Part shown: in pieces, positions 26,019 through 35,227 of the stretch
Numbering within the stretch: position 1 is the stretch's first letter
Layout of the letters: each line of letters opens with the position of its first letter
From: Pseudomonas asuensis
GTDB lineage: Bacteria; Pseudomonadota; Gammaproteobacteria; Pseudomonadales; Pseudomonadaceae
NCBI RefSeq assembly: GCF_014646755.1
Contig: NZ_BMNW01000002.1
Location: 308,035 to 372,034 of the forward strand
Reading direction: 5' to 3'
Length of the DNA stretch: 64,000 nucleotides
Notes under the pieces: model-generated
What the model saw: only the letters and a program-made list of their open reading frames with translations
What the model was told of the DNA's origin: nothing
Database searches by the model: none
Made by a program: the position numbers and the translations under genes

Positions 26019-27980
26019 TTAGAACATCAACCCGTATCCCATCGGATACAAGGGTTTGCTGTTACCTTCATAGCTGGTCGAATGACGATTGATCACTTGC
26101 TCCATGGAGAGCGGCAGATCGAACGGCAACTTGCCTTTGAAGCGAGTCGGATTGACCACTGAGTCCAGAAGGATCTCATCAGACACGCCAAAGTTGCCAA
26201 TGAGCGCGCTCACACGTCCCTGAAGCTTTGTCAGCACGGCTGGACGATCCAGGTACACACTCACAATAGTCGGTACACCCTTTGCGCTGGCGGCCTTGAT
26301 CTGGAGCAGATCTGGATTGTCTTCCGGATAGTCCAACGAGCCCTCATGCTGCATGCTCCCAAACAGATAATTCGGATGCAAAAGCTCATAAGGTGCGGTC
26401 GAGCGCACAATGGCTACATCCGCCTTATCCAGCGAGTCCACTACATTCAGCCCGGCCTTTTGCGCAGCAGCAGCATCGACGTTATAGAGATAGACATTTC
26501 GCCCTTTACCGATGGGCAACAGCTTGCTGTTCTTCAGCAATACAAGCGAGTTCTTCTGAGCCTCGTCTGCCAGCTGCTGATGTTCTGCACTACCAACAAC
26601 CTCAGATGCCTTGGACTCATCCACATAGGGATTCTCAAAGAGGCCCTGCTCGAACTTCTGTTTCATGATCCGGACGACCGCTTCATCCACCCGACGCTCA
26701 GAGACGAGCCCTTGTTTAACGGCGTTGACTATAAGGCTGCTGTCATCCACCCCACCCAGCTGGTCGACACCTGCATTGATGGCCTTGGCGGTACGCTGGA
26801 GTTCGGTTAGCGACTCAACGCCCCACGGCATTCCCAGCGAGAACGGCTCACCCGGCTTGCTCCCATTTTGGCAGGCCTCGTTACAGTCTTTAGTGATCAG
26901 CCAGTCGCTTACCACAACGCCCTTGAAGCCGTAGCGATCCCGCAGGAGATCCTGCAGCAGGAAACGGTTAAAACCAGCCCCCACCTGCTCCTCAATGGGG
27001 CGTCCCTGGTGGGATGCATTCTGAAGAATCGAATAGGTCGGCATGATCGACCCTACATTCACCTCGAATGCCCCTATGAAGGGAATGATATGTTGGCGAA
27101 TGTCCTTGCCATAAAAGTCTGCATATTTGCCATAGGCATTGTGGCTATCCCAACCGTCCTTGGCTTCACCGTAACCCACCCAGTGCTTGACCACGGTGAC
27201 CACACTGCCCGGATTCAGGAAGTTACCATTCTGCATGCCCTGGACGTAGGCACGAACCAGGCGCTTGGCTAACTGGGCATCCTGTCCAAACGTTCCACTG
27301 CCACGCGGCCAACGCGGTTCGGTATAAAGGTCCGCCTGGGGCGATAACGCTACATTGATACCGACGGCGCGGTACTCATCACGCACCACTTCAGCAAATG
27401 TCTTGACGACTTTGGCATCGCCAATGGCACCTAGCCCCAAGGCCTCCGGCCACTTGGAAAAGGAGCCGGACTGGTTACTGGCACCCGGCGTGTACAAAAA
27501 GGAGTTTCGAGGGTCCGTACTGATGCTTAGAGGAATCGCCAAACGCGACTTTTCAGCCAGCACCTGTAGCGCATTGTTTTGCTTGGCAAAGTTCTCAGGG
27601 TCAGTGTCCAGACGCGTGATGTAGGTATTAACCTTCTTTTCTTCAATCGTCTTGGCGATAGCGTCTTGATCATACACAGAGCCACCATCCAAGCCGCCAG
27701 CATCCGCTACGGTCGGAAAAGTGCCGTGCATCATGGCACCAGCCTTTTCCTGCAGCGTCATCCAGGTCACAAGGTTGCGCGCGCGATCCTCGGCAGGTAG
27801 CCGCCAGTCCTCATAGCGATCCAGCCGACCGTTACGGTTCATATCCTTGAATTGCAAGCCACCCACTGTGATTACAGGCACATCTTTTTGCTTAAGTGTC
27901 ACGCCGTGCGAAGTAACACTTTGCGCCGAGACTCCTGTCGCCAGTGTGGCTAAGCTGAGTAAAGCTGCGGCCTTTTTCAT
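26019..27980 (-). CDS. Secreted glycoside hydrolase family 3 beta-glucosidase
   Basis: 653 residues with a signal peptide ending near VSAQS (residue 20). The GH3 N-terminal barrel carries VVKHWVGYG (KH motif) and the nucleophile Asp in GVVVSDWL; the C-terminal GH3 domain follows (NSLVLLKN, LPFDLPLSM). Residues 46-57 form a textbook EF-hand loop (D-x-N-x-N-G-x-L-D-x-x-E), so calcium binding is likely. It would hydrolyse beta-glucosides in the periplasm or outside. Single gene. Confidence 0.9.
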   Translation of the reverse strand: MKKAAALLSLATLATGVSAQSVTSHGVTLKQKDVPVITVGGLQFKDMNRNGRLDRYEDWRLPAEDRARNLVTWMTLQEKAGAMMHGTFPTVADAGGLDGGSVYDQDAIAKTIEEKKVNTYITRLDTDPENFAKQNNALQVLAEKSRLAIPLSISTDPRNSFLYTPGASNQSGSFSKWPEALGLGAIGDAKVVKTFAEVVRDEYRAVGINVALSPQADLYTEPRWPRGSGTFGQDAQLAKRLVRAYVQGMQNGNFLNPGSVVTVVKHWVGYGEAKDGWDSHNAYGKYADFYGKDIRQHIIPFIGAFEVNVGSIMPTYSILQNASHQGRPIEEQVGAGFNRFLLQDLLRDRYGFKGVVVSDWLITKDCNEACQNGSKPGEPFSLGMPWGVESLTELQRTAKAINAGVDQLGGVDDSSLIVNAVKQGLVSERRVDEAVVRIMKQKFEQGLFENPYVDESKASEVVGSAEHQQLADEAQKNSLVLLKNSKLLPIGKGRNVYLYNVDAAAAQKAGLNVVDSLDKADVAIVRSTAPYELLHPNYLFGSMQHEGSLDYPEDNPDLLQIKAASAKGVPTIVSVYLDRPAVLTKLQGRVSALIGNFGVSDEILLDSVVNPTRFKGKLPFDLPLSMEQVINRHSTSYEGNSKPLYPMGYGLMF

Positions 27981-28114
27981 TGAACCCTCTTTTCCTTATT
28001 ATTTGTTAACGTAGCGCACTAATGATCTAGAGCACTGGAACTATAGAGCAGGTTTTACATATCTGCCTATAACCGACTCAGATTTGTCTAGCATACGTGT
28101 TTGAGCCAATACAC

Positions 28115-29089
28115 TTACGCCTTAACACGCCCTAGAACGCGATCCATTACCCAGTCGGTTTTAACCGCTTCGCGCGCCAGCGCAGCGTACTCTCGCTCCC
28201 CTCGGATGTGCGCATTCATACCCAGCACGTGATACCACTGAATATGCTCAGGGTGCTGGATGTATTCACTCAGGGTTTCCTCAGCCTCTAACCGGACCGG
28301 CTCATCCCCGAAAACAGAAAAGACGATACGCCCCTGGCTACCAATAAGCTCGACTCGATCTTCGTGACGATCAGCCACGAAATTCCAGCACCCTATGCCT
28401 AGAGCGCCCGAGGCGAACCGCCAGCTACCTACCACTGCGTCCTCCGCAGCATAGAGCCCCGCCTGTCTGGCCGTAAAACCATTCACATTAACGATATCGC
28501 CCAGCAGGTATTGGAACAGGTCAAGGCCATGACTGGCCAAATCTGCAAAGTATCCACCACCAGCAACCGCCGGATCGGTCCGCCAGTTAACCTGCTGCTC
28601 CAGATCTTTTTGGGAAGGCGGTTTCAGCAGGCTCCAGGTCAACTGCCTGACATCCCCTATATGCCCCTGCGCGAGCCATTCGCGCACGCGCTGAAAACGA
28701 GGCAGTGAGCGACGGTAGTACGACACGAAGAGATAGCGCCCGGCTTCGTCGAAGGCCTGCTGCATTTCCTTGCTTTGCGTGCTGCTGAGCGACATCGGCT
28801 TTTCGACGCAGCAGTGCTTACCTGCTGCGGCGACCAGCAAACTATAGGCATGGTGGCTATCTGGAGGGGTTGCGATATAGACGGCATCTACTTCAGGGTC
28901 GTCGATCAATGCCTGTGCATTAGTGTAGACCCGACCAATTCCATGGCGGGCCGCATAATCCTCAACCGCCTCGGCGCGGCGCCCCATGACGGCTACCAGC
29001 GCAGAACCAGGCGCTTTGTAAAAAGCAGGCCCGCTTTTACGCTCCGTCACATCCCCACAGCCGATCATTCCCCAACGCACGACGTCCAT
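28115..29089 (-). CDS. Gfo/Idh/MocA family oxidoreductase
   Basis: 324 residues; GGGGAAGAG upstream of the ATG. Rossmann motif WGMIGCGDVTE at 6-16, VYIATPPDSHHAYSL, and the family Lys in VEKPMSLS. The C-terminal domain carries GGGYFADLASHGLDL with the catalytic His. Oxidises or reduces a sugar or inositol-type alcohol with NAD(P). Substrate not identifiable; it stands alone. Confidence 0.9.
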   Translation of the reverse strand: MDVVRWGMIGCGDVTERKSGPAFYKAPGSALVAVMGRRAEAVEDYAARHGIGRVYTNAQALIDDPEVDAVYIATPPDSHHAYSLLVAAAGKHCCVEKPMSLSSTQSKEMQQAFDEAGRYLFVSYYRRSLPRFQRVREWLAQGHIGDVRQLTWSLLKPPSQKDLEQQVNWRTDPAVAGGGYFADLASHGLDLFQYLLGDIVNVNGFTARQAGLYAAEDAVVGSWRFASGALGIGCWNFVADRHEDRVELIGSQGRIVFSVFGDEPVRLEAEETLSEYIQHPEHIQWYHVLGMNAHIRGEREYAALAREAVKTDWVMDRVLGRVKA

Positions 29090-29318
29090 GAGCTCTTCCC
29101 CTTGTTCAAAGAATTATTAGGTTTAACACCTACTCCTTGCCATGGCTTAATGCAGCCACGCAGACTCAGAACCGCTCAAGAAATGCAGGCGTATCAGCAT
29201 AGTAATCATTGCGCCAGGCACTGCGAACTGTTAGTTAGTAACGGAGCCGTGACAAACAGTCTGCTGATACGAGCAACTCGTTTGGCACAGGCAGCCCATC
29301 CAAAACAAGAAGCGACAG

Positions 29319-29981
29319 ATGATGACCAGCCAGCGCCCGGTAACAGAACTCTCCTTACCTAAACCGATTATCGAACGGGCCGAAGCCCTTTTGCAGAAAG
29401 GCGGTCGATGCTTGCTTGGAATTGCCGGACCACCCGGCGCAGGAAAGTCAACCGTCGCTGAACTGCTGGCGGCTGAACTGGGAGCACGGGCATTGGTCGT
29501 GCCCATGGATGGATTTCACCTGGCTAATCAAGAGCTGGCTCGTCTAGGCCTTGCCGAACGCAAGGGTGCGCCAGACACGTTCGATGTGCATGGCTATCGC
29601 GCGCTATTGGAGCGACTCAGACACCAGCGTGCAGACGAAACCATTTATGCCCCCTCTTTCCATCGCGATATCGAGGAGGCTGTTGCCGGATCGATTCCAG
29701 TCTCGCCGGACGTATCCCTGATTATCAGCGAAGGAAACTACCTGCTACTTGATGAGGGTCCATGGCAGCCGGTTGCCGGACTGTTTGACGAGTGCTGGTA
29801 CGTTGCCGTTGACCCTGATGAGCGCCGTACACGACTAATCGAGCGCCATATGCACTTTGGGCGAAGCCTCGAAGCTGCCCAGGCCTGGGTAAATCAGACC
29901 GACGAGCCCAACGCTCTGCGGATAGAGCAGTACCGGAACCGAGCTCATCTTCAAATTCCATGGTCTGACGGTCCGGCTTAG
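29319..29981 (+). CDS. P-loop nucleoside/fructose kinase-like protein
   Basis: 220 residues. Walker A GPPGAGKST at 37-45; substrate motifs MDGFHLAN and TFDVHGY; a YAPSFHRDIEEA stretch and IISEGNYLLLDEGPW as in the uridine kinase/PRK09270 group, whose members have been annotated as nucleoside kinase or fructokinase. Start ambiguous (ATG 29319 or 29322; weak ribosome binding site). Real substrate unknown. Confidence 0.85.
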   Translation: MMTSQRPVTELSLPKPIIERAEALLQKGGRCLLGIAGPPGAGKSTVAELLAAELGARALVVPMDGFHLANQELARLGLAERKGAPDTFDVHGYRALLERLRHQRADETIYAPSFHRDIEEAVAGSIPVSPDVSLIISEGNYLLLDEGPWQPVAGLFDECWYVAVDPDERRTRLIERHMHFGRSLEAAQAWVNQTDEPNALRIEQYRNRAHLQIPWSDGPA

Positions 29982-30059
29982 TACTTCTAGAGCCCCGCAA
30001 TAAGCCCAAGCCTAGCTCGGACGTAGCCAGGCCTTTCCGATAAGCCTTCGGCTCATTGG

Positions 30060-30773
30060 CTAGAAAAGCATCCCCAACAAAGAGGCTTTGACAGCCGCTT
30101 CTGCCTTATTGGAAGAATGAAGTTTTCGCATGGCATTCACCAAGTGAAACTTAACAGTGCGCTCATCGATATTAAGAATCAGTCCAACTTCAATATATGT
30201 CTTACCAACAGCCGTCCATTTCAGAACTTCCCGCTCACGGCAAGTTAGCTCAGTTGTACATTCAGGCATGGTTTTCGGAGCAAGGAAACGCACCATCGAA
30301 GAATGAACAAGCTTGGTTAGCCATATAAGTTTGGCTTCTTTTTCATCCAGCTCCTGAAGGGTAAGTTTTTCCGAGGAACGAACAAGGGACAGTATTCCCA
30401 TCGTTCCAAACTGCCCTCGCGACGAGAGACACCAGCCATGGCGAATATCGTGCTGCATCGCCTCTTCCCAGAAGTCATGCTCTACAGCTGATTGTTCTGC
30501 TGACCAGATCAAGGGCGATTGCTCTTGAATACCGTGCCTCACCGTAGGATCGATGCAGTAGTAATTGTTAGCTACGTACTTACTTTTCCAAGCATCGGGA
30601 AATGTTGTGAGAAGTTCTATTTTTGGGCTAGATACAGGAAGTGGTGCCTGAAGACCATAAGAACAAAATTGAAACCCCAGACCTGAAATGATCTTTCCAA
30701 GCTCACTGAACAATTGATGTTCGGATTTAGCCCCGGAGCATAAAGAGAGATAATCCTCACGCCAGTCTTTCAC
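30060..30773 (-). CDS. LuxR-type quorum-sensing regulator
   Basis: 237 residues from GTG at 30773 (AAGG 10 nt upstream). The N-terminal autoinducer-binding domain shows WKSKYVANNYYCIDPTVRHG and a conserved Trp in PLIWS; the C-terminal LuxR helix-turn-helix is CTTELTCREREVLKWTAVGKTYIEVGLIL…. It binds an acyl-homoserine lactone from the LuxI homologue 600 bp away and regulates through lux boxes. Divergent from the rsaM-like gene; a lux-box-like site lies 20 bp upstream of its start. Confidence 0.93.
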   Translation of the reverse strand: MKDWREDYLSLCSGAKSEHQLFSELGKIISGLGFQFCSYGLQAPLPVSSPKIELLTTFPDAWKSKYVANNYYCIDPTVRHGIQEQSPLIWSAEQSAVEHDFWEEAMQHDIRHGWCLSSRGQFGTMGILSLVRSSEKLTLQELDEKEAKLIWLTKLVHSSMVRFLAPKTMPECTTELTCREREVLKWTAVGKTYIEVGLILNIDERTVKFHLVNAMRKLHSSNKAEAAVKASLLGMLF

Positions 30774-30793
30774 ATTACTTCAACCTTTGTAAA

Positions 30794-30813
30794 AGATGCC
30801 CAAATGGGCAGTG
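30794..30813. promoter_or_regulatory. lux-box-like site between luxR and rsaM-like genes
   Basis: The 20-bp AGATGCCCAAATGGGCAGTG contains the palindrome TGCCCA-AA-TGGGCA. It shares TG, CCA and ATGGGCAG positions with the site before luxI, although the left CTG of the consensus is ATG here. Confidence 0.5.
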
Positions 30814-30938
30814 GTTTGTTTCTAACAGGCTCCGTACCATCATCTATTGATGAAGACTTAATTATTGCGAAACAACTTGTAAGGTGATGAATCTTGGTCG
30901 ATTTAGGTATTCTTTCGTCGCATCCTAAGGGCGCAGCC

Positions 30939-31310
30939 ATGTCTTTATTAGCACCAGATCATTTCATCCGCATGTCTTACAAGGAGTTCAGTAACGTCGC
31001 CTTTTATCAATACATGGCCTGGATGGATACGGATCTTGTCGAAGAGTTGCACAGTCTTGGGATAGAGGCCGTGTCTGCAGGATTTTGCGAATGGGCCAGC
31101 ACAACCCACTTGCCCTCCATCAGTATTGGCTGGACCTGGTTCAGACAAAGTTCGATTGGAAGTCCCTATCTTGCCCCAGGCGGAATCAGCACAAACCTAA
31201 TGCTACGTTGTGCAACCGGTTACGATTTAGGACCACGGGCTACAGAAGAATTATTAATATCCTGGCTCTCTCGACAAAATTGGCAGTCCGGAATTCCAAT
31301 CACCTTATAG
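30939..31310 (+). CDS. rsaM: RsaM-like (DUF4902) quorum-sensing modulator
   Basis: 123 residues from ATG at 30939. The central AGFCEWASTTHLPSISIGWTWF resembles RsaM/DUF4902 proteins, small repressors of AHL synthesis that sit between luxR and luxI homologues in P. fuscovaginae and Burkholderia. The gene order luxR, rsaM, luxI here is the same. No helix-turn-helix is visible, as in RsaM. It probably tunes AHL output. Assignment rests on context plus remembered motif. Confidence 0.7.
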   Translation: MSLLAPDHFIRMSYKEFSNVAFYQYMAWMDTDLVEELHSLGIEAVSAGFCEWASTTHLPSISIGWTWFRQSSIGSPYLAPGGISTNLMLRCATGYDLGPRATEELLISWLSRQNWQSGIPITL

Positions 31311-31313
31311 CAG

Positions 31314-31333
31314 ACCTGTCCAGATGGGCAGCT
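31314..31333 (+). promoter_or_regulatory. lux box upstream of luxI homologue
   Basis: The 20-bp ACCTGTCCAGATGGGCAGCT has the canonical CTG-N10-CAG lux-box spacing and lies 57 bp upstream of the synthase start, fitting autoinduction by the adjacent LuxR protein. Confidence 0.7.
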
Positions 31334-31389
31334 GTCCAAAAAAACGTCGCTCTCTTGTAATGGAGTAAAGACACTTACGGAGATGCGAT

Positions 31390-31971
31390 ATGCTTAGTAT
31401 GGTAACAGGGACGGTTAAAGATTTAAAACCGGCCATGGCGCAGGCCCTTTCGGTATATCGATATAACATTTTTGTTGAAAAGATGGGCTGGCCGCTTGAG
31501 TGTCAGGAAGGCAATGAACAAGATGCCTTCGACCGCGAAGACACTCTTTATGTAGTGGCACATGACAACAATAACGATGTATGTGGCTGCGCTCGCCTAT
31601 TGCCTACACATAAGCCTTATCTACTCGGTGAAGTCTTTCCGGAACTCATGGAAGGCGCAGCTTTACCGCACTCCTCCGACATTTGGGAACTCTCCCGCTT
31701 TGCCTTGAGCACTCCTAAAAACAAAGTATTAACTGCCGCACAATCATGGCAAAACAATATTGCATTGATGTCAAAAGTGATCGAAACAGCTAGTGCTCGA
31801 GGGGCTCGTCGTTTGATCGCTTTTTCCGGTGTCGCCAACGAAAGGTTACTTAAGCGCGCGGGTTTAAACATCCACCGTATTTCAAAACCACACCTTATTG
31901 ATGAAAAACCGGTCGTCGCTTTCTGGATAGAAATCGACAACCAGACAAGAAGTGCATTAGGTCTTCACTAA
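31390..31971 (+). CDS. LuxI-type acyl-homoserine-lactone synthase
   Basis: 193 residues. All invariant LuxI residues are visible: Arg24, Phe28 and Trp34 in YRYNIFVEKMGW, Asp45 and Asp48 in DAFD, Arg69 in CARLLPT, Glu100 and Arg103 in IWELSRF. It makes an acyl-homoserine lactone from S-adenosylmethionine and acyl-ACP. Preceded by a lux box and by the rsaM-like gene. The acyl chain cannot be predicted. Confidence 0.95.
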   Translation: MLSMVTGTVKDLKPAMAQALSVYRYNIFVEKMGWPLECQEGNEQDAFDREDTLYVVAHDNNNDVCGCARLLPTHKPYLLGEVFPELMEGAALPHSSDIWELSRFALSTPKNKVLTAAQSWQNNIALMSKVIETASARGARRLIAFSGVANERLLKRAGLNIHRISKPHLIDEKPVVAFWIEIDNQTRSALGLH

Positions 31972-32153
31972 TACGACCTGATTGCCATGCGTGCTTAATA
32001 ACAAGATGGATCGATCAACTAATTGAAAAGGACTTTGATAAAAGGCCCTTGTTTGGCTTTAAAACAACCATCAGGTGATCCCTGCCTTTCAACACCTGAA
32101 AGCCAGCTTGACCTTGAATTTCCGTTTCCCAATCATTTAGATGACCTAAACTC

Positions 32154-32474
32154 ATGACTCAGGCAATCAGATCTTATTCCAGCCGTACAGCAGACAAATT
32201 TGTCGTCCGTCTTCCTGAAGGGATGCGCGATCATATTGCGGATGTGGCCCGAAACCATCACCGGAGCATGAACTCCGAGATTATTGCTCGTCTAGAGCAG
32301 AGCCTGATCCAGAATGGTGAAATGGACGGCAGCTCCAGAATGCGGCTGGATAGCCCTGAGCTGAGCGCCCACGAACGCGAGCTGTTACAACGCTTCAGAG
32401 TTTTGTCAGGGCGTCAGCAGAACGCACTGATTTCGCTGATCGCTGACAACGCAGCAGCACCCGCACGCGAATAG
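32154..32474 (+). CDS. amrZ: AmrZ/AlgZ ribbon-helix-helix regulator
   Basis: 106 residues almost identical to Pseudomonas AmrZ through [36 protein letters not shown] and [19 protein letters not shown]. The Arc-type ribbon-helix-helix binds DNA; AmrZ controls alginate, motility, c-di-GMP and surface polysaccharides. It is a strong genus marker. Located after the quorum-sensing genes and ended by a terminator. Confidence 0.96.
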   Translation: MTQAIRSYSSRTADKFVVRLPEGMRDHIADVARNHHRSMNSEIIARLEQSLIQNGEMDGSSRMRLDSPELSAHERELLQRFRVLSGRQQNALISLIADNAAAPARE

Positions 32475-32482
32475 ACATTATT

Positions 32483-32525
32483 ATTCGGGCCTGTTTCCCA
32501 TCATGAGAACAGGTCCGAATCTTTT
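32483..32525 (+). terminator. Rho-independent terminator of amrZ
   Basis: 13-bp stem (32483-32495 with 32508-32520) containing one G-T pair, 12-nt loop, then CTTTT, 9 bp after the stop. Confidence 0.85.
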
Positions 32526-32620
32526 AGCCAGGATTCTCAACGCCCACAGGATCTTGCCACTTCGATTCAGCCACGTCCTGGAAACAAGCGAAACGTAGAT
32601 GGCAGCAGAGCTGCACTATC

Positions 32621-32875
32621 TCAATCAGATTCTGCCTTTGCTCTCTGTTCGTCATCCTCCATATGGGCCAGCACTGTTCTACTTACATATTCGCCCTCGC
32701 GAGCCTGTATGCTAAGAGCCTTTAGCCATGCCCATCGTTTAATTTTTTCTAGGCCGCACTCCCGCCCTGCCTTTCGCTGGTTGTCCTTACCTACTATTCC
32801 CGCCATATCACATTCTCGGAAACATACCTGACGCCGGGTTTCATCGGGCATCAGATTAACCGTAGCCTCAGGCAT
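32621..32875 (-). CDS. Possible small protein coupled to terC
   Basis: 84 residues rich in charged amino acids and Cys, with no membrane helix and no recognised family. Its ATG overlaps the last 8 bp of terC, but the only ribosome binding site (AAAGG) directly abuts the ATG. It may be a translationally coupled gene or chance. Confidence 0.35.
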   Translation of the reverse strand: MPEATVNLMPDETRRQVCFRECDMAGIVGKDNQRKAGRECGLEKIKRWAWLKALSIQAREGEYVSRTVLAHMEDDEQRAKAESD

Positions 32876-33551
32876 CCTTTGAACGTAGTGTCCGGTTTTG
32901 CTGATAGCGCGCCAACGATCCGCCTACTGCAACAACCACCAAAGCCCCAGTTATGCCGGCAATGTAATATGCCCATGATGGCAACGCTGGTAGGCTGATA
33001 TCGGTCACAGCCATTCCGCCTGCAATCCAACCCAGTAGAGCCGCTCCCAACTTGATGACGATGGGAAAGCGCTCCATCAGACGTAACACTAGCTTGCTTC
33101 CCCAGATGATGATTGGGATGCTTACAACGATTCCGAAAATGACCAATTCAAGCTGACCGTGGGACGCCCCTGCCACGGCCACAACGTTGTCCAGGCTCAT
33201 AAGCGCATCCGCCACAATAATGGTCCAGATAGCACCCAGCAGTTTCGGACTGGCTTTAAGGTCAGCATGTTCACCCTCATCCTCAGGCAACATCAGCTTT
33301 ATACCGATCCAGATGAGCAGCAACGCACCGACCAGCTTGAGATACGGCAGCATAAGCAACTCAAGGGCAAAAAAGATCAGGACTATCCTAAGTAGAATAG
33401 CGCCTAGCGCCCCCCCTAGAATGGCCTTGTTTCGCTGTGCTTCAGGCAGCTTTCGACACGCCAGGGCAATCACTACGGCATTGTCCCCACCCAGCAGGAT
33501 GTCGATCAGAATAATCTCTCCGACGGCAAGCCAAACATCTGGATTACTCAT
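32868..33551 (-). CDS. TerC family (YjbE-type) membrane protein
   Basis: 227 residues from ATG at 33551; a TTG four codons upstream has the better AAGGAG spacing and may be the true start. Seven predicted helices. Family motifs GEIILIDILLGGDNAVVIALA and ADALMSLDNVVAVAGAS carry the conserved Asp-Asn pairs. TerC proteins are linked to metal (Mn2+) export and membrane-protein metalation. Divergent from the exonuclease III gene. Confidence 0.88.
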   Translation of the reverse strand: MSNPDVWLAVGEIILIDILLGGDNAVVIALACRKLPEAQRNKAILGGALGAILLRIVLIFFALELLMLPYLKLVGALLLIWIGIKLMLPEDEGEHADLKASPKLLGAIWTIIVADALMSLDNVVAVAGASHGQLELVIFGIVVSIPIIIWGSKLVLRLMERFPIVIKLGAALLGWIAGGMAVTDISLPALPSWAYYIAGITGALVVVAVGGSLARYQQNRTLRSKDA

Positions 33552-33781
33552 TAACTCAGTCAATAGCGTCTCCTTTGAGACAGTAGCCAGTAAAGCATGC
33601 GCAAGAAAAACCGCATGAATCCTGTTGATGTAGAGGCAGCCCTTAAGTGGAGCGTCAGTGTATCCAAAGGTTTCATGCACATTGACAGGCAATGGGAAAG
33701 AATATCTACCGCCGGGGTCATAGCCTTGAAACCGTCTGCTACCCATCACCGGTAGCGCTCGCCTACTACCAAGGAGCCTGT

Positions 33782-34567
33782 GTGGAACCGTTGAAAATCG
33801 CTACGTTCAATGTGAATGGCCTGCAGGCACGACGCTCCAACCTACTCGAATGGCTGCACCGCGAATCGCCTGATGTGGTGTGCCTGCAAGAGCTGAAAAT
33901 GGCTGATGCCAGTTTTCCTGTCGATGACATACAAAATGCAGGTTACGGTGCGCTATGGCAGGGCCAGAAATCCTGGAACGGAGTAGCCATTCTGGCCAAG
34001 GGCGAAACGCCATTGGAAAGCCGGCGTGGCCTTCCGGGTAATGAGGACGACCCACAGAGCCGCTATCTGGAGGCCGCCGTGCACGGTATAGTCGTTGGCT
34101 GCCTGTACCTTCCCAATGGCAATCCACAACCAGGTCCCAAATTTGAATACAAGCTGGACTGGTTTGAAAAGCTGATCGCCTATGCTGCTCAGCTACAGGC
34201 GAGCGGCCATCCGGTCATTCTTGCGGGTGACTATAACGTCATCCCTACTGATGAAGATATCTACAGTACGCGTTCCTGGCAGAAAGATGCATTGCTGCAA
34301 CCGGAAAGCCGGGCCTGCTTTGAGCAACTGTTGAAGCAAGGCTGGACCGATGCCCTGCGCACGCGTCATCCAGATGAGCGTATCTATACATTCTGGGACT
34401 ACTTTCGCCAACACTGGCAGAAGAACTCAGGCATGCGCATTGATCATCTCCTGCTGAGCACCTCCCTTGCGCCTCGCCTGCTGGATGCAGGTGTAGATCG
34501 CTGGGTACGAGATCAACCTCATGCCAGCGACCACGCGCCAACCTGGATTACACTCAAGCCGGCCTAG
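33782..34567 (+). CDS. xthA: Exodeoxyribonuclease III
   Basis: 261 residues from GTG at 33782 with AAGGAG 5 nt upstream; the frame is open further 5' without a start signal. EEP-fold AP endonuclease: FNVNGLQAR at 9-17, catalytic Glu in LQELKM, Asp-Asn in AGDYNVIP, and terminal SDHAPTW. It repairs abasic sites and trims 3' ends in DNA. Confidence 0.95.
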   Translation: MEPLKIATFNVNGLQARRSNLLEWLHRESPDVVCLQELKMADASFPVDDIQNAGYGALWQGQKSWNGVAILAKGETPLESRRGLPGNEDDPQSRYLEAAVHGIVVGCLYLPNGNPQPGPKFEYKLDWFEKLIAYAAQLQASGHPVILAGDYNVIPTDEDIYSTRSWQKDALLQPESRACFEQLLKQGWTDALRTRHPDERIYTFWDYFRQHWQKNSGMRIDHLLLSTSLAPRLLDAGVDRWVRDQPHASDHAPTWITLKPA

Positions 34568-34638
34568 AGGAAGACATGATGGGGTAATAGGTATCGTGCT
34601 ACCTTCTCATGTCTACCAATGTCTGTAAGGGATAGACA

Positions 34639-35166
34639 GTGACTCAGCCCACGCTGGTATCGGACCGTCTGGTGTTAAGTCCACTTCTGCCTGCTGATGC
34701 GCCACGCATTCAGCTGCTGGCGAACTCACCGTTGATTGCCGATGTAACCGCCCATATTCCTCACCCTTACCCTGACGGGTTAGCCGAATCATGGATTGCC
34801 TCACATTCTAGCCGTTGGCAGGCTGGCGAACTGGCGGCCTTTGGCATTCGCCTGAAAGATTACGGTCAGCTGATAGGCGTCATTTCACTGAACCACATCC
34901 GTAATCGACGCGCCATGGTTGCCTATTGGATCGGCATTGAGTACTGGAATCAGGGGTATGGCTCGGAGGCGTGCAAAACTATTACAACCTTTGGCTTCCA
35001 GGGAATGGATCTGATAGAGATTCGCGGCAATCATCTCGCGCGAAATCCCGCCTCAGGCAGGGTTCTGGTAAAGAGCGGCTTTGAATATCTGTTTTCTAAA
35101 CCTACCGCGCTAGGCTTGAAAACAGAAGAAATGATGATGTTTTACCGGCTCACTCACAGCTCATAG
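34639..35166 (+). CDS. GNAT acetyltransferase, RimJ/RimL type
   Basis: 175 residues from a GTG at 34639 with AAGGGA upstream. The acetyl-CoA binding region AYWIGIEYWNQGYGSEACKTI and NHLARNPASGRVLVKSGFEY are typical of RimJ/RimL relatives that acetylate N-termini or small amines. Substrate unknown. Confidence 0.9.
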   Translation: MTQPTLVSDRLVLSPLLPADAPRIQLLANSPLIADVTAHIPHPYPDGLAESWIASHSSRWQAGELAAFGIRLKDYGQLIGVISLNHIRNRRAMVAYWIGIEYWNQGYGSEACKTITTFGFQGMDLIEIRGNHLARNPASGRVLVKSGFEYLFSKPTALGLKTEEMMMFYRLTHSS

Positions 35167-35227
35167 CATTGCATTACTGGCTCCTGAAGGGTGCCATCCA
35201 GGCCAAGCTGGATGGCAACGCTAAAAG

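Noticed and set aside
33552-33781. Possible yybP-ykoY manganese riboswitch upstream of terC
   Set aside because: A GTAGTAGG segment and a CCCCGGCGG segment are present, but the required loop motifs are not clear, and part lies within the xthA upstream region.
33692-33781. Longer start for exonuclease III
   Set aside because: The GTG at 33782 has an ideal AAGGAG site and the catalytic fold begins immediately after it.
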